From Pedobacter cryoconitis (GTDB lineage: Bacteria > Bacteroidota > Bacteroidia > Sphingobacteriales > Sphingobacteriaceae): a stretch of 64,000 nucleotides of DNA. The number at the start of each line of letters is the position of its first letter. Position 1 is the first letter of the stretch. The DNA lies in the NCBI RefSeq assembly GCF_014200605.1, contig NZ_JACHCE010000001.1, forward strand, positions 186,001 to 250,000, read 5' to 3'. Under the pieces are notes generated by a model. It had not been told where the DNA came from and ran no database searches. It saw only the letters and a list, made by a program, of their open reading frames with translations. Shown one piece after another: positions 53,525-62,516 of the stretch. The position numbers were made by a program, and so were the translations under genes.

Positions 53525-54502
53525 TTAAATTACACTGATCAGTTCGGATATCCGGTTAGATATGCCGACTTCGTTATCATACCAGGCTACTACTTTAACC
53601 AATTTTCCGATAGCTTTAGTCATAGTGCCATCTACAATTGATGAGTGTGGGTTCCCTAAAATATCTGAAGATACAAAAGCCTCTTCAGTATATTGCATAA
53701 TACCTTTTAATGTGGTTTCTGCATAACGTTTTAATGCCTCATTCAGTTCAGTTATTGAAACTTCTTTTTTAAGGTTGATCGAGAGATCGACAATTGAACC
53801 GTCAATCACCGGAACGCGGTATGAGTAACCGTCCAGCTTACCTTTAAGGCTCGGTAAAACATCGCCGATGGCTTTTGCTGCGCCGGTACTTGTTGGGATA
53901 ATATTATAAGCTGCGGCACGAGCCCGGCGAAGATCTTTGTGCGGTGCATCCTGCAAGTTTTGATCAGCAGTAAAAGCATGAACTGTAACCATATAGCCTG
54001 ATTCAATTCCATATTCTTTTTCTAATATGTGCAGCACCGGCGCGATACTCCCTGTAGTACATGAGGCGGTAGAGTAAATTTCATCATCACTTATTAATTC
54101 ATTATTAACTCCATGGACAACGGTTTTGATGCCGCCTGTCGCAGGTGCCGTGATCAATACTTTTTTAGCTCCTGCATGAATGTGAGCTTCGGCAGCTTTT
54201 TTATCGGTAAATCTTCCGGTCGATTCAATCACCCGCTCAATTCCTAACTCTCCCCAAGGCAGTTTTTCAGGATCTCTTTCGCTCAATAGTTTAATTCGTT
54301 TTCCGTTAACAACCAGGTTGTCTCCATTGACGCTGACCTCTCCTGGAAAACGACTGTGAGCGGTATCATATTTAAGTAAATAAACCAGTGTATCTATGTC
54401 TGTCAAATCGTTTATTGCGACAACTTCAATGTTCGGTTTATTCTGTAAAGCGCGTAAGGTCATTCTGCCAATGCGGCCAAATCCATTAATTGCAATTTTC
54501 AT
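53525..54502 (-). CDS. gap: Type I glyceraldehyde-3-phosphate dehydrogenase
   Basis: 325 residues, NAD-binding start MKIAINGFGRIGRMTLRAL, then VAINDLTDIDTLVYLLKYD typical of this subfamily, the catalytic Cys in STASCTTGS (SNASCTTN in the usual type), and the C-terminal AWYDNEVGISNRISEL. It oxidises glyceraldehyde 3-phosphate in glycolysis. It overlaps the accessory-looking 53.5-kb spacer and follows a small membrane protein gene; no pgk or tpi is adjacent, so it may be a secondary paralogue. Confidence 0.95.
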   Translation of the reverse strand: MKIAINGFGRIGRMTLRALQNKPNIEVVAINDLTDIDTLVYLLKYDTAHSRFPGEVSVNGDNLVVNGKRIKLLSERDPEKLPWGELGIERVIESTGRFTDKKAAEAHIHAGAKKVLITAPATGGIKTVVHGVNNELISDDEIYSTASCTTGSIAPVLHILEKEYGIESGYMVTVHAFTADQNLQDAPHKDLRRARAAAYNIIPTSTGAAKAIGDVLPSLKGKLDGYSYRVPVIDGSIVDLSINLKKEVSITELNEALKRYAETTLKGIMQYTEEAFVSSDILGNPHSSIVDGTMTKAIGKLVKVVAWYDNEVGISNRISELISVI

Positions 54503-54523
54503 ATTGTTTACGTTTTATTAGTA

Positions 54524-54823
54524 TTAGATTATACCTGAATTAGCTGAAAAATGATTATTCACTTCTTTTATTGATCTCTTTCGAAACTTTTTGTACCATA
54601 TTATCCCCAACGCAATCATCAGGAAATAAACCGTTCCCAGCAAAATTAAAACTCCAGTGTTTATGCCTAGAGAGATTGTGTTACCATTTTTTGAACCTTG
54701 CTCGGCATTGATGGAACACATGGCACACTGCGCTACCGATTGCGGAGAGTTTATAAATGTTAAAGACAAGATAAGCACAAAAGCAAGTGACGCATCTGAC
54801 TTGGGTAATATTTTCAACCTCAT
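54524..54823 (-). CDS. Small Cys-motif membrane protein
   Basis: 99 residues from ATG 54821-54823: a signal-like hydrophobic stretch (ASLAFVLILSLTFINSPQSVA), then QCAMCSINAEQGSKNGN and a membrane helix (TGVLILLGTVYFLMIALGIIWY). CPMC-like motifs with a following helix are common in small Bacteroidota membrane proteins of unknown role. A longer in-frame start at 55006 adds a Cys-rich leader (QCPCPNKK) that is less typical. It lies 21 bases before the GAPDH gene. Confidence 0.7.
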   Translation of the reverse strand: MRLKILPKSDASLAFVLILSLTFINSPQSVAQCAMCSINAEQGSKNGNTISLGINTGVLILLGTVYFLMIALGIIWYKKFRKRSIKEVNNHFSANSGII

Positions 54824-55097
54824 CGTTTCAAAGTTTGGACTGGAAGAAACAGGTATCTTCTTATTCGGACATGGGCATTGAGCCTCTTTGTCGTCATTAT
54901 AAAGCGTAACTGCCAAATCTCTTCTAATATCAGTTTTAAACGGCCGATGGCTATTGGACAAACGTCTTTGACCATCAATGTAACTTCCATAAAAATTGTT
55001 AATCATCGTTTTCCGGTTTTAATAAGTATATTGATTAATGCTAGTGTAATTCTTCTTTTATCATTATTTGAACTTATAGTTCAATGGTCATTTTCAA

Positions 55098-56510
55098 TCA
55101 ATTTGTCCCGCCTCCCAGGCTGCGGTACAAATCAACAATTGCGGAAAGCTCCTGCCGCTTGATGGAAGCGAAATCAAGTTCGCTTTGCAGGACGTTTCCT
55201 TGTGCTATGATCACTTCCAGGTAGTTCGCCATGCCGTTTTGAAAAAGTGAATTGGCATTTGCAGTCGCATGCTGAAGCGTTACGACACGTTTACCCACAA
55301 TAAGTTCCTGATGTTTTAATTTCGCAATCTTTACCATTGCGTCGGATACTTCTCCAACAGCTTTCAAAACGGTTTGCCGGAAAAGGATAACCGCCTTCTC
55401 CCGCTCAATATCAGTTAATTTATACTGTGTAATTAATTCCTTATGTTGCAGTAATGGCTGTACGATACTCGCTCCAACTACTCCAAAGAGGGAGCCTGGT
55501 ATATTGAACCAATTGCTTGCTTTCAGTGCATTGGCACCTCCACTGGCAGTGATCCGTAGTGCGGGATACATTTGAGCCTTACTGATACCTACTTTCGCAT
55601 TCGCGATGACTAAGTCTAACTCTCGGCTTCTAACGTCTGGCCGTCGGCGAACCATAGCTGATGGTACACCCGCCGAAAGCTCGACAGGAAACTTGATTTC
55701 ATCGAGGATGGCGTGACGGCGGATGGCGACCGGCAGTTGCCCAGCAAGAATATGAAGTGCATTTTCCTGTAAAGCAATCTCTTGCTCAAGTTGCGGAATA
55801 AGCTCTGCCGCTATAAGTTGCTGTGCCTGCGCCTGCTGAACAGCCAGGGATGTAACCTGCCCGAAATTGTATTGCACGGTTACTATGTGCAATGTACTAT
55901 CATTTAAAGCCATGTTATGCTTTGCGACCCGTAGCTGTTGGTCTAGCATGAGCAGGTTGAAATAGCCCTTGGACACGTTGGCAATAAGATCTGTTTGCAA
56001 GGTTTTCCTTACTTCATCACTTTGCAAGTAGGCAGCAAGCGCAGCTTTATTGGTGTTTCGAATCCTTCCCCAGATATCGGCTTCCCAGGAAAGGCTTGCT
56101 CCGGCAGAATAATCTTCAATATGATTGGAACCTAAAAACTGGCTGGATGTCAAACCATTGAGACTGTATTTCGACGGAATAATCGTGCTGCCTGTGATAT
56201 TTAAGTCGAGGGTCGGTACATTGTTCCACTTGGATTGCCTTACAATATGCTGCGCTTCTTCTATGTTTTTTAGTGCGATATGCATGTCGAAGTTTTTTTT
56301 CAGCGCACTGTCAATCAGCGCCAGTAATACTTCGTCACGGAAAAAGCTCTTCCATGGCAGAGCACCTATACCCACGGTGTCTTTTGCTGCCTCATCATTG
56401 AAGGCAACCGGCAATTCTGCTTTGGGTGCCTGTACGTCTTTGTAGATTTTACACCCCGCAACCGTAAAAAGCAGCCCAATAATTGAGATGATTCGAGAAT
56501 AATTTTTCAT
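55098..56510 (-). CDS. Outer-membrane efflux protein (NodT/OprM family)
   Basis: 470 residues. Lipobox at VAGCKIY (about residues 18-20) predicts a lipid anchor as in NodT members. The tandem coiled-coil and strand repeats include SLSWEADIWGRIRNTNKAAL, LVIANAKVGISKAQMYPALRI and the duplicate in the C-terminal half, typical of TolC-like trimers. It is the last gene of a TetR-adaptor-RND-OMF set and provides the outer-membrane exit channel. Confidence 0.93.
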   Translation of the reverse strand: MKNYSRIISIIGLLFTVAGCKIYKDVQAPKAELPVAFNDEAAKDTVGIGALPWKSFFRDEVLLALIDSALKKNFDMHIALKNIEEAQHIVRQSKWNNVPTLDLNITGSTIIPSKYSLNGLTSSQFLGSNHIEDYSAGASLSWEADIWGRIRNTNKAALAAYLQSDEVRKTLQTDLIANVSKGYFNLLMLDQQLRVAKHNMALNDSTLHIVTVQYNFGQVTSLAVQQAQAQQLIAAELIPQLEQEIALQENALHILAGQLPVAIRRHAILDEIKFPVELSAGVPSAMVRRRPDVRSRELDLVIANAKVGISKAQMYPALRITASGGANALKASNWFNIPGSLFGVVGASIVQPLLQHKELITQYKLTDIEREKAVILFRQTVLKAVGEVSDAMVKIAKLKHQELIVGKRVVTLQHATANANSLFQNGMANYLEVIIAQGNVLQSELDFASIKRQELSAIVDLYRSLGGGTN

Positions 56511-56537
56511 TGAATATGTTAAATATTTAAATGCTTA

Positions 56538-59500
56538 TTAATTGACTGCTTCAGCTTCGGGTACTAGTTCAGGTTCTGAATGAATCTGCTTACCGGAAAC
56601 TTTTTCATGCAGCGCCTGGAAGACCACAAATAGAACCGGTATAATAAATAATCCCAGAACGACCCCGCCCAGCATACCTCCGGCCGCGCCGATACTGATA
56701 GAATGATTACCCATGGCAGAGGGACCGGTAGCGCGCATCATAGGAGAAATACCTGCCACGAATGCGATAGATGTCATAATAATCGGACGAATACGAAGTT
56801 TGGCAGCCTCCAGTGCCGATTCCACCAGTGTGTGGCCGGCATGTCTGCGTTGCACAGCAAATTCCACGATTAGAATAGCATTTTTTGCCAGCAATCCGAT
56901 TAGCATAATGAGGGCTACCTGGATATAGATATTATTATCAATGCCCGTCAACCCAATTGCTATAAAAACTCCGATAATACCGGTTGGTACGGAGAGCACT
57001 ACCGCGAGGGGTAGGATATAGCTATTATATTGAGCGCATAATAAAAAGTAAACGAATAAAAGAGAGAGAACAAAAATGATCACCGATTGGCCGCCGGAAG
57101 AAATCTCCTCTCTTGTCATTCCGGAAAACTCGTAAGAATAACCTGTGGGCAGCACGTTTGCGGCAACTTCGCGAACTGCCTGAATCGCACTTCCTGTGCT
57201 ATAACCTGGTTTTGGCACAGCATTGACACCTATTGAATTGAAGAGGTTATAACGGGTGATAACTTCCGGGCCATATACTCTTCTCAACCTTATCATCGTT
57301 TTAACAGGCACCATGTTACCCATTTTGTTCTTCACATAAATTTGATTCATGGAGGCTGGATCGGCACGCTCTTCCTGCTCTGCCTGTACCATAACCCTGT
57401 AATACTTCCCAAACCGATTAAAATCGGAAACCTGGGCGCTGCCGAAATAGGATTGCATTGTGCTTAGCACATCTTTTTCATCAACCCCCAGTTGCTCGAT
57501 TTTTTCATGATCCAAGACCATTTGATATTGAGGGTAATCTGCTCGAAATGTAGTAAATGCAACCGCGATTTCCTTGCGCTTCATTAATTCGGCAATAAAG
57601 TGGTTTGCAATACCTCCAAATTTATCCAACTTACCACCTGCCTTATCCTCCAGGACAAAATCAAGTGCATCTACATTGCTGAATCCCGGCACAGTCGGAA
57701 AAGAAAATACGAAGCTCTGGGCACCTTTTATAGTATTAAGACGCTTTTGCAGTTCAGCTATATTTGCACCGACATCATTCATTTCACCCCGTTCACCATC
57801 TTTTTTCATCCTAAAGAAAGCGACACCGGATGATGGGCTTGTTGAATTAGTCAACACATTGAAACCTGCCACTTCATTGAAAGCAAATTTTGCTTTCATA
57901 TCTCTCACTTTGTTAGCCGCTTCATCAAGTATTGCCTGTGTTCTGTTCATAGAAGATCCTGGCGGAAGATTCACCGATATTGCGATAAAGCCTAAATCTT
58001 CAGATGGAATAAAACCGGTTGGCGTCCTTCTAATAAGCCATCCTGTAATCAGAACAATAAGTACCAGCCCTCCAATACTGATCCACTTGAATTGGATCAT
58101 TTTCTTTACAGCTCCTATATACTTACCGGTCACATTTTCAAATCCCTTATTGAAAGCAAAGAAAAATCGCTGTTTAAAAGTCATTGGCTTTTCGTGGCGA
58201 TCATGATTCACATCTTTCAATAATAATGCACATAAAGCCGGGCTAAGGGTTAGCGCATTCAGTGCAGATATGGCAATTGCAATTGCCAGGGTGAACGCGA
58301 ACTGCCGGTAAAACACACCAGCTGAACCCTTCATGAAACCGACTGGAAGAAATACAGCCGCCATTACCAATGTAATTGAAATGATTGCGCCAGTGATTTC
58401 ATGCATGGCGGCCATAGTAGCTTTCTTTGGCGTCATGTTCCGATGCTCTAATTTGGAATGCACTGCCTCGACCACCACGATCGCGTCATCCACCACAATT
58501 CCGATGGCGAGTACAAGCGCAAATAAGGTCAGCAGATTGATGGAAAATCCAAAGACAGACATAAAGAAGAAAGTACCAATAAGGGCTACAGGGACAGCTA
58601 TTGCTGGAATCAATGTTGAGCGGAAGTCCTGCAAGAATAGATACACTACGATAAAAACCAGGATGAAGGCTTCTATCAAAGTATGCTCGACCTGGCTAAT
58701 GGATTGATCCAGCATATCTTTGGTATTGTAAAGTATCTGTTGTTTAATTCCGGGTGGAAAATCCTTCTCTGCCTTTTTTAGAAACTCAGCTACCTTGGTC
58801 TGTATTTCCCTTGAATTAGAGCCGGGCAATTGTATAACCTGGAATAGAACACTTTGTTTGTCGTTCACGGTATTGAGCGAACTGTAAGTATAGCTACCCA
58901 GCTCAACCTTTGCAACATCTTTAAGTTTCAACATACTACCATCAGCGTTCGCTCTGATGATCATATTTCCATATTCCTCGGGCTTGGTGTATTTTCCAGG
59001 ATACTTAAGTACGTATTCAAAAGACCGGTTGCTTGACTCGCCAAATCTTCCCGGGGCTGCTTCCTGATTTTTGCTTTTAACGGCTGTCATTACCTCCGTT
59101 GGAGTAATGCTATAATTGGCCATTTGTGCCGGATTAAGCCAAATACGCATGGAGTAATCTTTGTTGCTACCGTAGAAAGTCACCTGGCCAACGCCTTGTA
59201 TTCGTTTAAGCTCAGGAATTATATTTATTTGTGCGTAGTTGGTCAGATAAGTTGCGTCATATAATTTAGGCTTTTCACTCATCAGGTTAATCGCCATAAT
59301 GAGCGAATTCTGCACTTTTTGTGTGGTGATGCCAGCCTGAACCACCTCCGGCGGTAAAAGTCCGGTTGCCGACGATACACGATTCTGAACATTTACTGCC
59401 GCCTGGTCAGGATCAGTACCTAATTTAAAGTAAACTGAAATGGTTAAGGTTCCATCGTTGCTCGAAGTGGAACTCATATAGGTCATATTTTCGACCCCAT

Positions 59501-59708
59501 TGATCGCTTCTTCTAATGGCGGTGCTACTGCACGTACCATAGTTTCAGCATTTGCGCCAGGATAATTGGCTGACACCTGTACGACAGGGGGAGCTATATC
59601 AGGGAATTGTTGTATAGGTAGTCCCATTAGGCCTACCGCACCGAGAATTACCAGCATGATGGAGACCACCGTGGCGATAACCGGTTTATCGATAAAAACT
59701 TTTAACAT
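56538..59708 (-). CDS. RND multidrug efflux pump, inner-membrane permease (HAE1 family)
   Basis: 1056 residues, the expected size. Starts MLKVFIDKPVIATVVSIMLVILG, contains QFPDIAPPVVQVSANYPGA, the charged TM4 segment GIVVDDAIVVVEAV (proton relay Asp-Asp), and the C-terminal GLLAKNAILIVEFAVQRR with PLAVVLSVPTGIIGVF. It is an AcrB-type drug:proton antiporter forming a trimer. It sits between the adaptor and outer-membrane genes with 27 and 17 base gaps, so one operon is likely. Confidence 0.97.
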   Translation of the reverse strand: MLKVFIDKPVIATVVSIMLVILGAVGLMGLPIQQFPDIAPPVVQVSANYPGANAETMVRAVAPPLEEAINGVENMTYMSSTSSNDGTLTISVYFKLGTDPDQAAVNVQNRVSSATGLLPPEVVQAGITTQKVQNSLIMAINLMSEKPKLYDATYLTNYAQINIIPELKRIQGVGQVTFYGSNKDYSMRIWLNPAQMANYSITPTEVMTAVKSKNQEAAPGRFGESSNRSFEYVLKYPGKYTKPEEYGNMIIRANADGSMLKLKDVAKVELGSYTYSSLNTVNDKQSVLFQVIQLPGSNSREIQTKVAEFLKKAEKDFPPGIKQQILYNTKDMLDQSISQVEHTLIEAFILVFIVVYLFLQDFRSTLIPAIAVPVALIGTFFFMSVFGFSINLLTLFALVLAIGIVVDDAIVVVEAVHSKLEHRNMTPKKATMAAMHEITGAIISITLVMAAVFLPVGFMKGSAGVFYRQFAFTLAIAIAISALNALTLSPALCALLLKDVNHDRHEKPMTFKQRFFFAFNKGFENVTGKYIGAVKKMIQFKWISIGGLVLIVLITGWLIRRTPTGFIPSEDLGFIAISVNLPPGSSMNRTQAILDEAANKVRDMKAKFAFNEVAGFNVLTNSTSPSSGVAFFRMKKDGERGEMNDVGANIAELQKRLNTIKGAQSFVFSFPTVPGFSNVDALDFVLEDKAGGKLDKFGGIANHFIAELMKRKEIAVAFTTFRADYPQYQMVLDHEKIEQLGVDEKDVLSTMQSYFGSAQVSDFNRFGKYYRVMVQAEQEERADPASMNQIYVKNKMGNMVPVKTMIRLRRVYGPEVITRYNLFNSIGVNAVPKPGYSTGSAIQAVREVAANVLPTGYSYEFSGMTREEISSGGQSVIIFVLSLLFVYFLLCAQYNSYILPLAVVLSVPTGIIGVFIAIGLTGIDNNIYIQVALIMLIGLLAKNAILIVEFAVQRRHAGHTLVESALEAAKLRIRPIIMTSIAFVAGISPMMRATGPSAMGNHSISIGAAGGMLGGVVLGLFIIPVLFVVFQALHEKVSGKQIHSEPELVPEAEAVN

Positions 59709-59725
59709 GATGTAATAATTAGGGG

Positions 59726-60862
59726 TTAATTGCTGGCCAATTTTGCTTTAGTTATTTCAGGTTTAACAGGCATTCCATCTTTGAGGGATTCCAATCCTTT
59801 TAATACCAGACGATCACCTGTCTTCAAACCGCCAGAAATGTAATAAGTATTTCCAATTGAACCGGAAATAGTTAAGGCTACTTGTCTGGTCTGATTGCTT
59901 TGATCAACTATAAATGCAAAAGTTTTGTCCTGCATTTCGAATGTTGCAGCCTGAGGCACTTCAATAACGCCTGATTGTTTAAGTCCCAGTTTGATACGGC
60001 CTGAGTTCCCTGAACGAAGCAAACCTTCTTTGTTCGGAAACGTTGCCCTTAGTGTAATTGCACCGGTGGATTTATCGAATGCGGCATCTACCATATCCAG
60101 TTTACCTGTTTGCGGATAAGCGGTACCCCCGGAAAGTACCATTGTCACTGCTGAGGTGTTTTTTAATTTCTCACTAATAGAAGATCCTTTCAAACCATCC
60201 TTAAAGGCAACAAAGTCAGCTTCCCCAACAGAAAAGTAGGCATGCACTTCCCTATTATCAGATAAGTAGGATAATGGTTCAGAATCCGATGGTGCGATCA
60301 GGCTACCGGTTTTCTTCCCGAGACGACCGATATAACCGTTTACTGGAGCTTTGATTGTTGCAAATCCCAGTGTGATTCTTGCATTCCCAGCTTTTGCCAA
60401 TGCTTGTTTTTCGTGAGCCGCCGCCGCATCATAAGCCGCCTGTGCGGTCTGCAATTGATATGGAGAAACCACTTTATTTTGTACGAGTGCGGTAAGTTTT
60501 TTTACTTCAATTTTTGCAGTTGCCACGTTTGCCTTCGCTGCTAATAGCTCGCCCTGGGCGTTGTTATACTCTTCCTGGAAAGGGCGGGTGTCAATCTGGA
60601 ATAATGGTGTTCCTTTTTCAACGTAAGCACCTTCTTCAACCAGTATTTTTTCCAGAATTCCATTGACTTGAGAGCGAATCTCCACGTCGGTCTGGCCTTC
60701 AATTTTTGCCGGATATTCAGTATAAACCACCGCATCGGTCTGGTTTACTATTGCCACCTGAACCTCAGGCGCACTCGTGTTCTGCGCCTGTTGATTTCCC
60801 GGTGTACAGGAAGAAAATATGATAGCTGGAATTATCATTCCGTGTAATAGGTTTTTTTTCAT
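59726..60862 (-). CDS. RND efflux periplasmic adaptor (membrane fusion protein)
   Basis: 378 residues. Lipobox IIFSSC at about 14-19, then HlyD/AcrA layout: beta-barrel start EVQVAIVNQTDAVVYTEYPAKIEGQTDVEIRSQVNGILEKILVEEGAYVEKG, alpha-hairpin rich in Lys and Ala (NAQGELLAAKANVATAKIEVKKLTALVQN), lipoyl half (RLGKKTGSLIAPSD) and barrel domain (KLDMVDAAFDKSTGAITLRATF). It joins the RND pump to the outer-membrane channel. Confidence 0.95.
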   Translation of the reverse strand: MKKNLLHGMIIPAIIFSSCTPGNQQAQNTSAPEVQVAIVNQTDAVVYTEYPAKIEGQTDVEIRSQVNGILEKILVEEGAYVEKGTPLFQIDTRPFQEEYNNAQGELLAAKANVATAKIEVKKLTALVQNKVVSPYQLQTAQAAYDAAAAHEKQALAKAGNARITLGFATIKAPVNGYIGRLGKKTGSLIAPSDSEPLSYLSDNREVHAYFSVGEADFVAFKDGLKGSSISEKLKNTSAVTMVLSGGTAYPQTGKLDMVDAAFDKSTGAITLRATFPNKEGLLRSGNSGRIKLGLKQSGVIEVPQAATFEMQDKTFAFIVDQSNQTRQVALTISGSIGNTYYISGGLKTGDRLVLKGLESLKDGMPVKPEITKAKLASN

Positions 60863-60956
60863 AAAAAATTAATTGATATATTAGAAATGTGTACTAAAAT
60901 GAGCGATGAGTTAAATTTCACCATTAGCTTTTTTACCGGACCTGTCTGTTATGCCT

Positions 60957-61493
60957 TCATGCATAATAATGGTAATAAGGTGAAATAAGTAAGTATACAA
61001 TTACACCTGTAAAGCTGACGTATAACCAGATCAGCATTGTCCATTTGGCAATTTTGCGATGCCGGCTAATTTGATTGTTTAATCCCAATGCTATGGATAA
61101 CAGGGCAAGTGGCACGACCAGGGCAGCAAAAAAGATATGAGTGACTAAAATGAAAAAATAAACTACCCTAAGTATACCTTCACCACCATAATTGGTAGAG
61201 GGTGTAGAAAAATGATAAAGCAGGTATGAAAACAGAAATAAGGAGGTAAATGAGAAAGCAAGGAACACAGAGGTTCGGTGTAAGCGTATTTTTTTACGAC
61301 GTATCGCGCATAGCGCAATCAATAAAGCAAGGAAGGTCAGACCGTTAAGAATAGCGTTTATGAGCGGAAGCTTTGAAAAGTCGTATCCCTTAAATGAAGA
61401 GATCTTGGGCAAGAAAAAGGCAAGCGAAATTAGACCATTGATAGCAATAGTGAGTAGCCATGTGACCTGTTTATAATTTCTTTGTAGCATCAA
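60957..61493 (-). CDS. DUF420 membrane protein
   Basis: 178 residues with about five hydrophobic segments. Conserved Tyr/His pattern of DUF420: KISSFKGYDFSKLPLINAILN, RKKIRLHRTSVFLAFSF, VVYFFILVTHIFFAALVVPLALL and RHRKIAKWTMLIWLYVSFTGVIVY. A relative of cytochrome-oxidase-linked CtaM-type proteins. It is the first gene of the efflux operon in the minus direction, downstream of a TetR operator; why it joins a drug pump is unclear. Confidence 0.88.
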   Translation of the reverse strand: MMLQRNYKQVTWLLTIAINGLISLAFFLPKISSFKGYDFSKLPLINAILNGLTFLALLIALCAIRRKKIRLHRTSVFLAFSFTSLFLFSYLLYHFSTPSTNYGGEGILRVVYFFILVTHIFFAALVVPLALLSIALGLNNQISRHRKIAKWTMLIWLYVSFTGVIVYLLISPYYHYYA

Positions 61494-61607
61494 TTTAAAA
61501 ATATGGTGTTAACAGTCGGATTCATTAACGCAGTTGGTTCCAGTGCTAACCATTTGAAATAGTTGTCAAATGATATCATAATTAAGTGATCAGTTAAAGT
61601 GAAATAA

Positions 61608-61623
61608 CATACTATATGGTATG
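61608..61623. promoter_or_regulatory. TetR operator upstream of the efflux operon
   Basis: CATAC-TATATG-GTATG, the centre of an exact palindrome aacatac...gtatgtt (61606-61625). It is upstream of DUF420, the first gene of the adaptor-RND-OMF set, and shares its half-sites and N6 spacing with the site at 62286-62301. Confidence 0.75.
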
Positions 61624-61694
61624 TTTTTAGGCAAGAGATTTGAATTGTCATTATTGAACTTTTAAGATATACGTACTATGTTATTTAAAAAATA

Positions 61695-62288
61695 TTACTT
61701 TAATGAGTGAAGATAATTGTCAAACTCCCCCAAAAAAGTCATGTAATAGGCTTTTCCGAGCACTTTTCCCATGTTTCGGGCCCCATGATATAAAGTGATC
61801 ACATACAAGGCAATATTTTGGGAATCATGATCTGCACTTAATTGACCTGCACTCTGAGCTCTGACGATCTCTTCCTCGATAACCTTCTGCCATTCACTTA
61901 AATTTTTTTTTAGTGCTTTACGAAAATGTTCATGTAAGGGTGCCATTTCCTGGATCAGGTTTACTGATGGACAACCATATTCGCAAGTCAGAACAGGATG
62001 TTCTATAAGAAGGTTTCTCAGCATCTTATAAAGATTCTTTCTGAAATCTTTGGTGGTACTGATGGATTTTTTTACAGCCGGCCAAAGCTCCTTGTGCATG
62101 ACATCTGATATAAGCGCCATACCCATTTCTTCCCTGCTTTTGAAATGGTAGTAAAATGCACCTTTCGTTACTTTGGTTGTTGCGAGAATTTCATCAATAC
62201 TTGTCGCCTGATAACCATTTTTATAGATCAGGTCAAATGATTTTCTTAAAATTTCTATCCTGGTTAATTCTGCTTTGAACATTTCCAT
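61695..62288 (-). CDS. TetR/AcrR family transcriptional regulator
   Basis: 197 residues. The N-terminal HTH shows ILRKSFDLIYKNGYQATSIDEILATTKVTKGAFYYHFKSREEM (about 13-55), the classical TetR signature. The C-terminal effector domain is all-helical and variable. It lies just upstream of the efflux genes; a matching palindromic operator overlaps its start codon and another precedes the pump operon, so it probably represses both. Confidence 0.93.
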   Translation of the reverse strand: MEMFKAELTRIEILRKSFDLIYKNGYQATSIDEILATTKVTKGAFYYHFKSREEMGMALISDVMHKELWPAVKKSISTTKDFRKNLYKMLRNLLIEHPVLTCEYGCPSVNLIQEMAPLHEHFRKALKKNLSEWQKVIEEEIVRAQSAGQLSADHDSQNIALYVITLYHGARNMGKVLGKAYYMTFLGEFDNYLHSLK

Positions 62289-62301
62289 ACCGATTAGTAT
62301 G
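62286..62301. promoter_or_regulatory. TetR operator overlapping the tetR start codon
   Basis: CATAC-CGATTA-GTATG, centre of ccatac...gtatgg (62285-62302). The first half-site contains the start codon of the tetR-like gene. Same half-sites and N6 spacing as 61608-61623, consistent with autorepression. Confidence 0.7.
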
Positions 62302-62516
62302 GCGCAAAGTTATTCATGTTTTGCTGGGATTTCCTAATTCCAAGTCGTCATGAATCTTTAAATGTCAAGTATTTGAAACGCCAAATTTAAATATATTTCG
62401 ACAAAATAAGATTTAAAATAAATTTTAAGAATCTAATAATCAATTGTTTATATATTTATATTATTTATTGAGGAGATTTCTTATGATTTTTTAAAATGGC
62501 CTAAAATGCGCTATTT

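Noticed and set aside
53369..53641. 90-residue open frame on the plus strand over the GAPDH gene end
   Set aside because: Overlaps the well-supported GAPDH gene on the other strand, has no homology-like pattern and lies in repeat-containing DNA.
54824..55006. Extended N-terminus of the small Cys membrane protein
   Set aside because: The 61 upstream residues look like random coding (QCPCPNKK etc.) before a normal signal sequence; the ATG at 54823 gives a typical protein. Some uncertainty remains.
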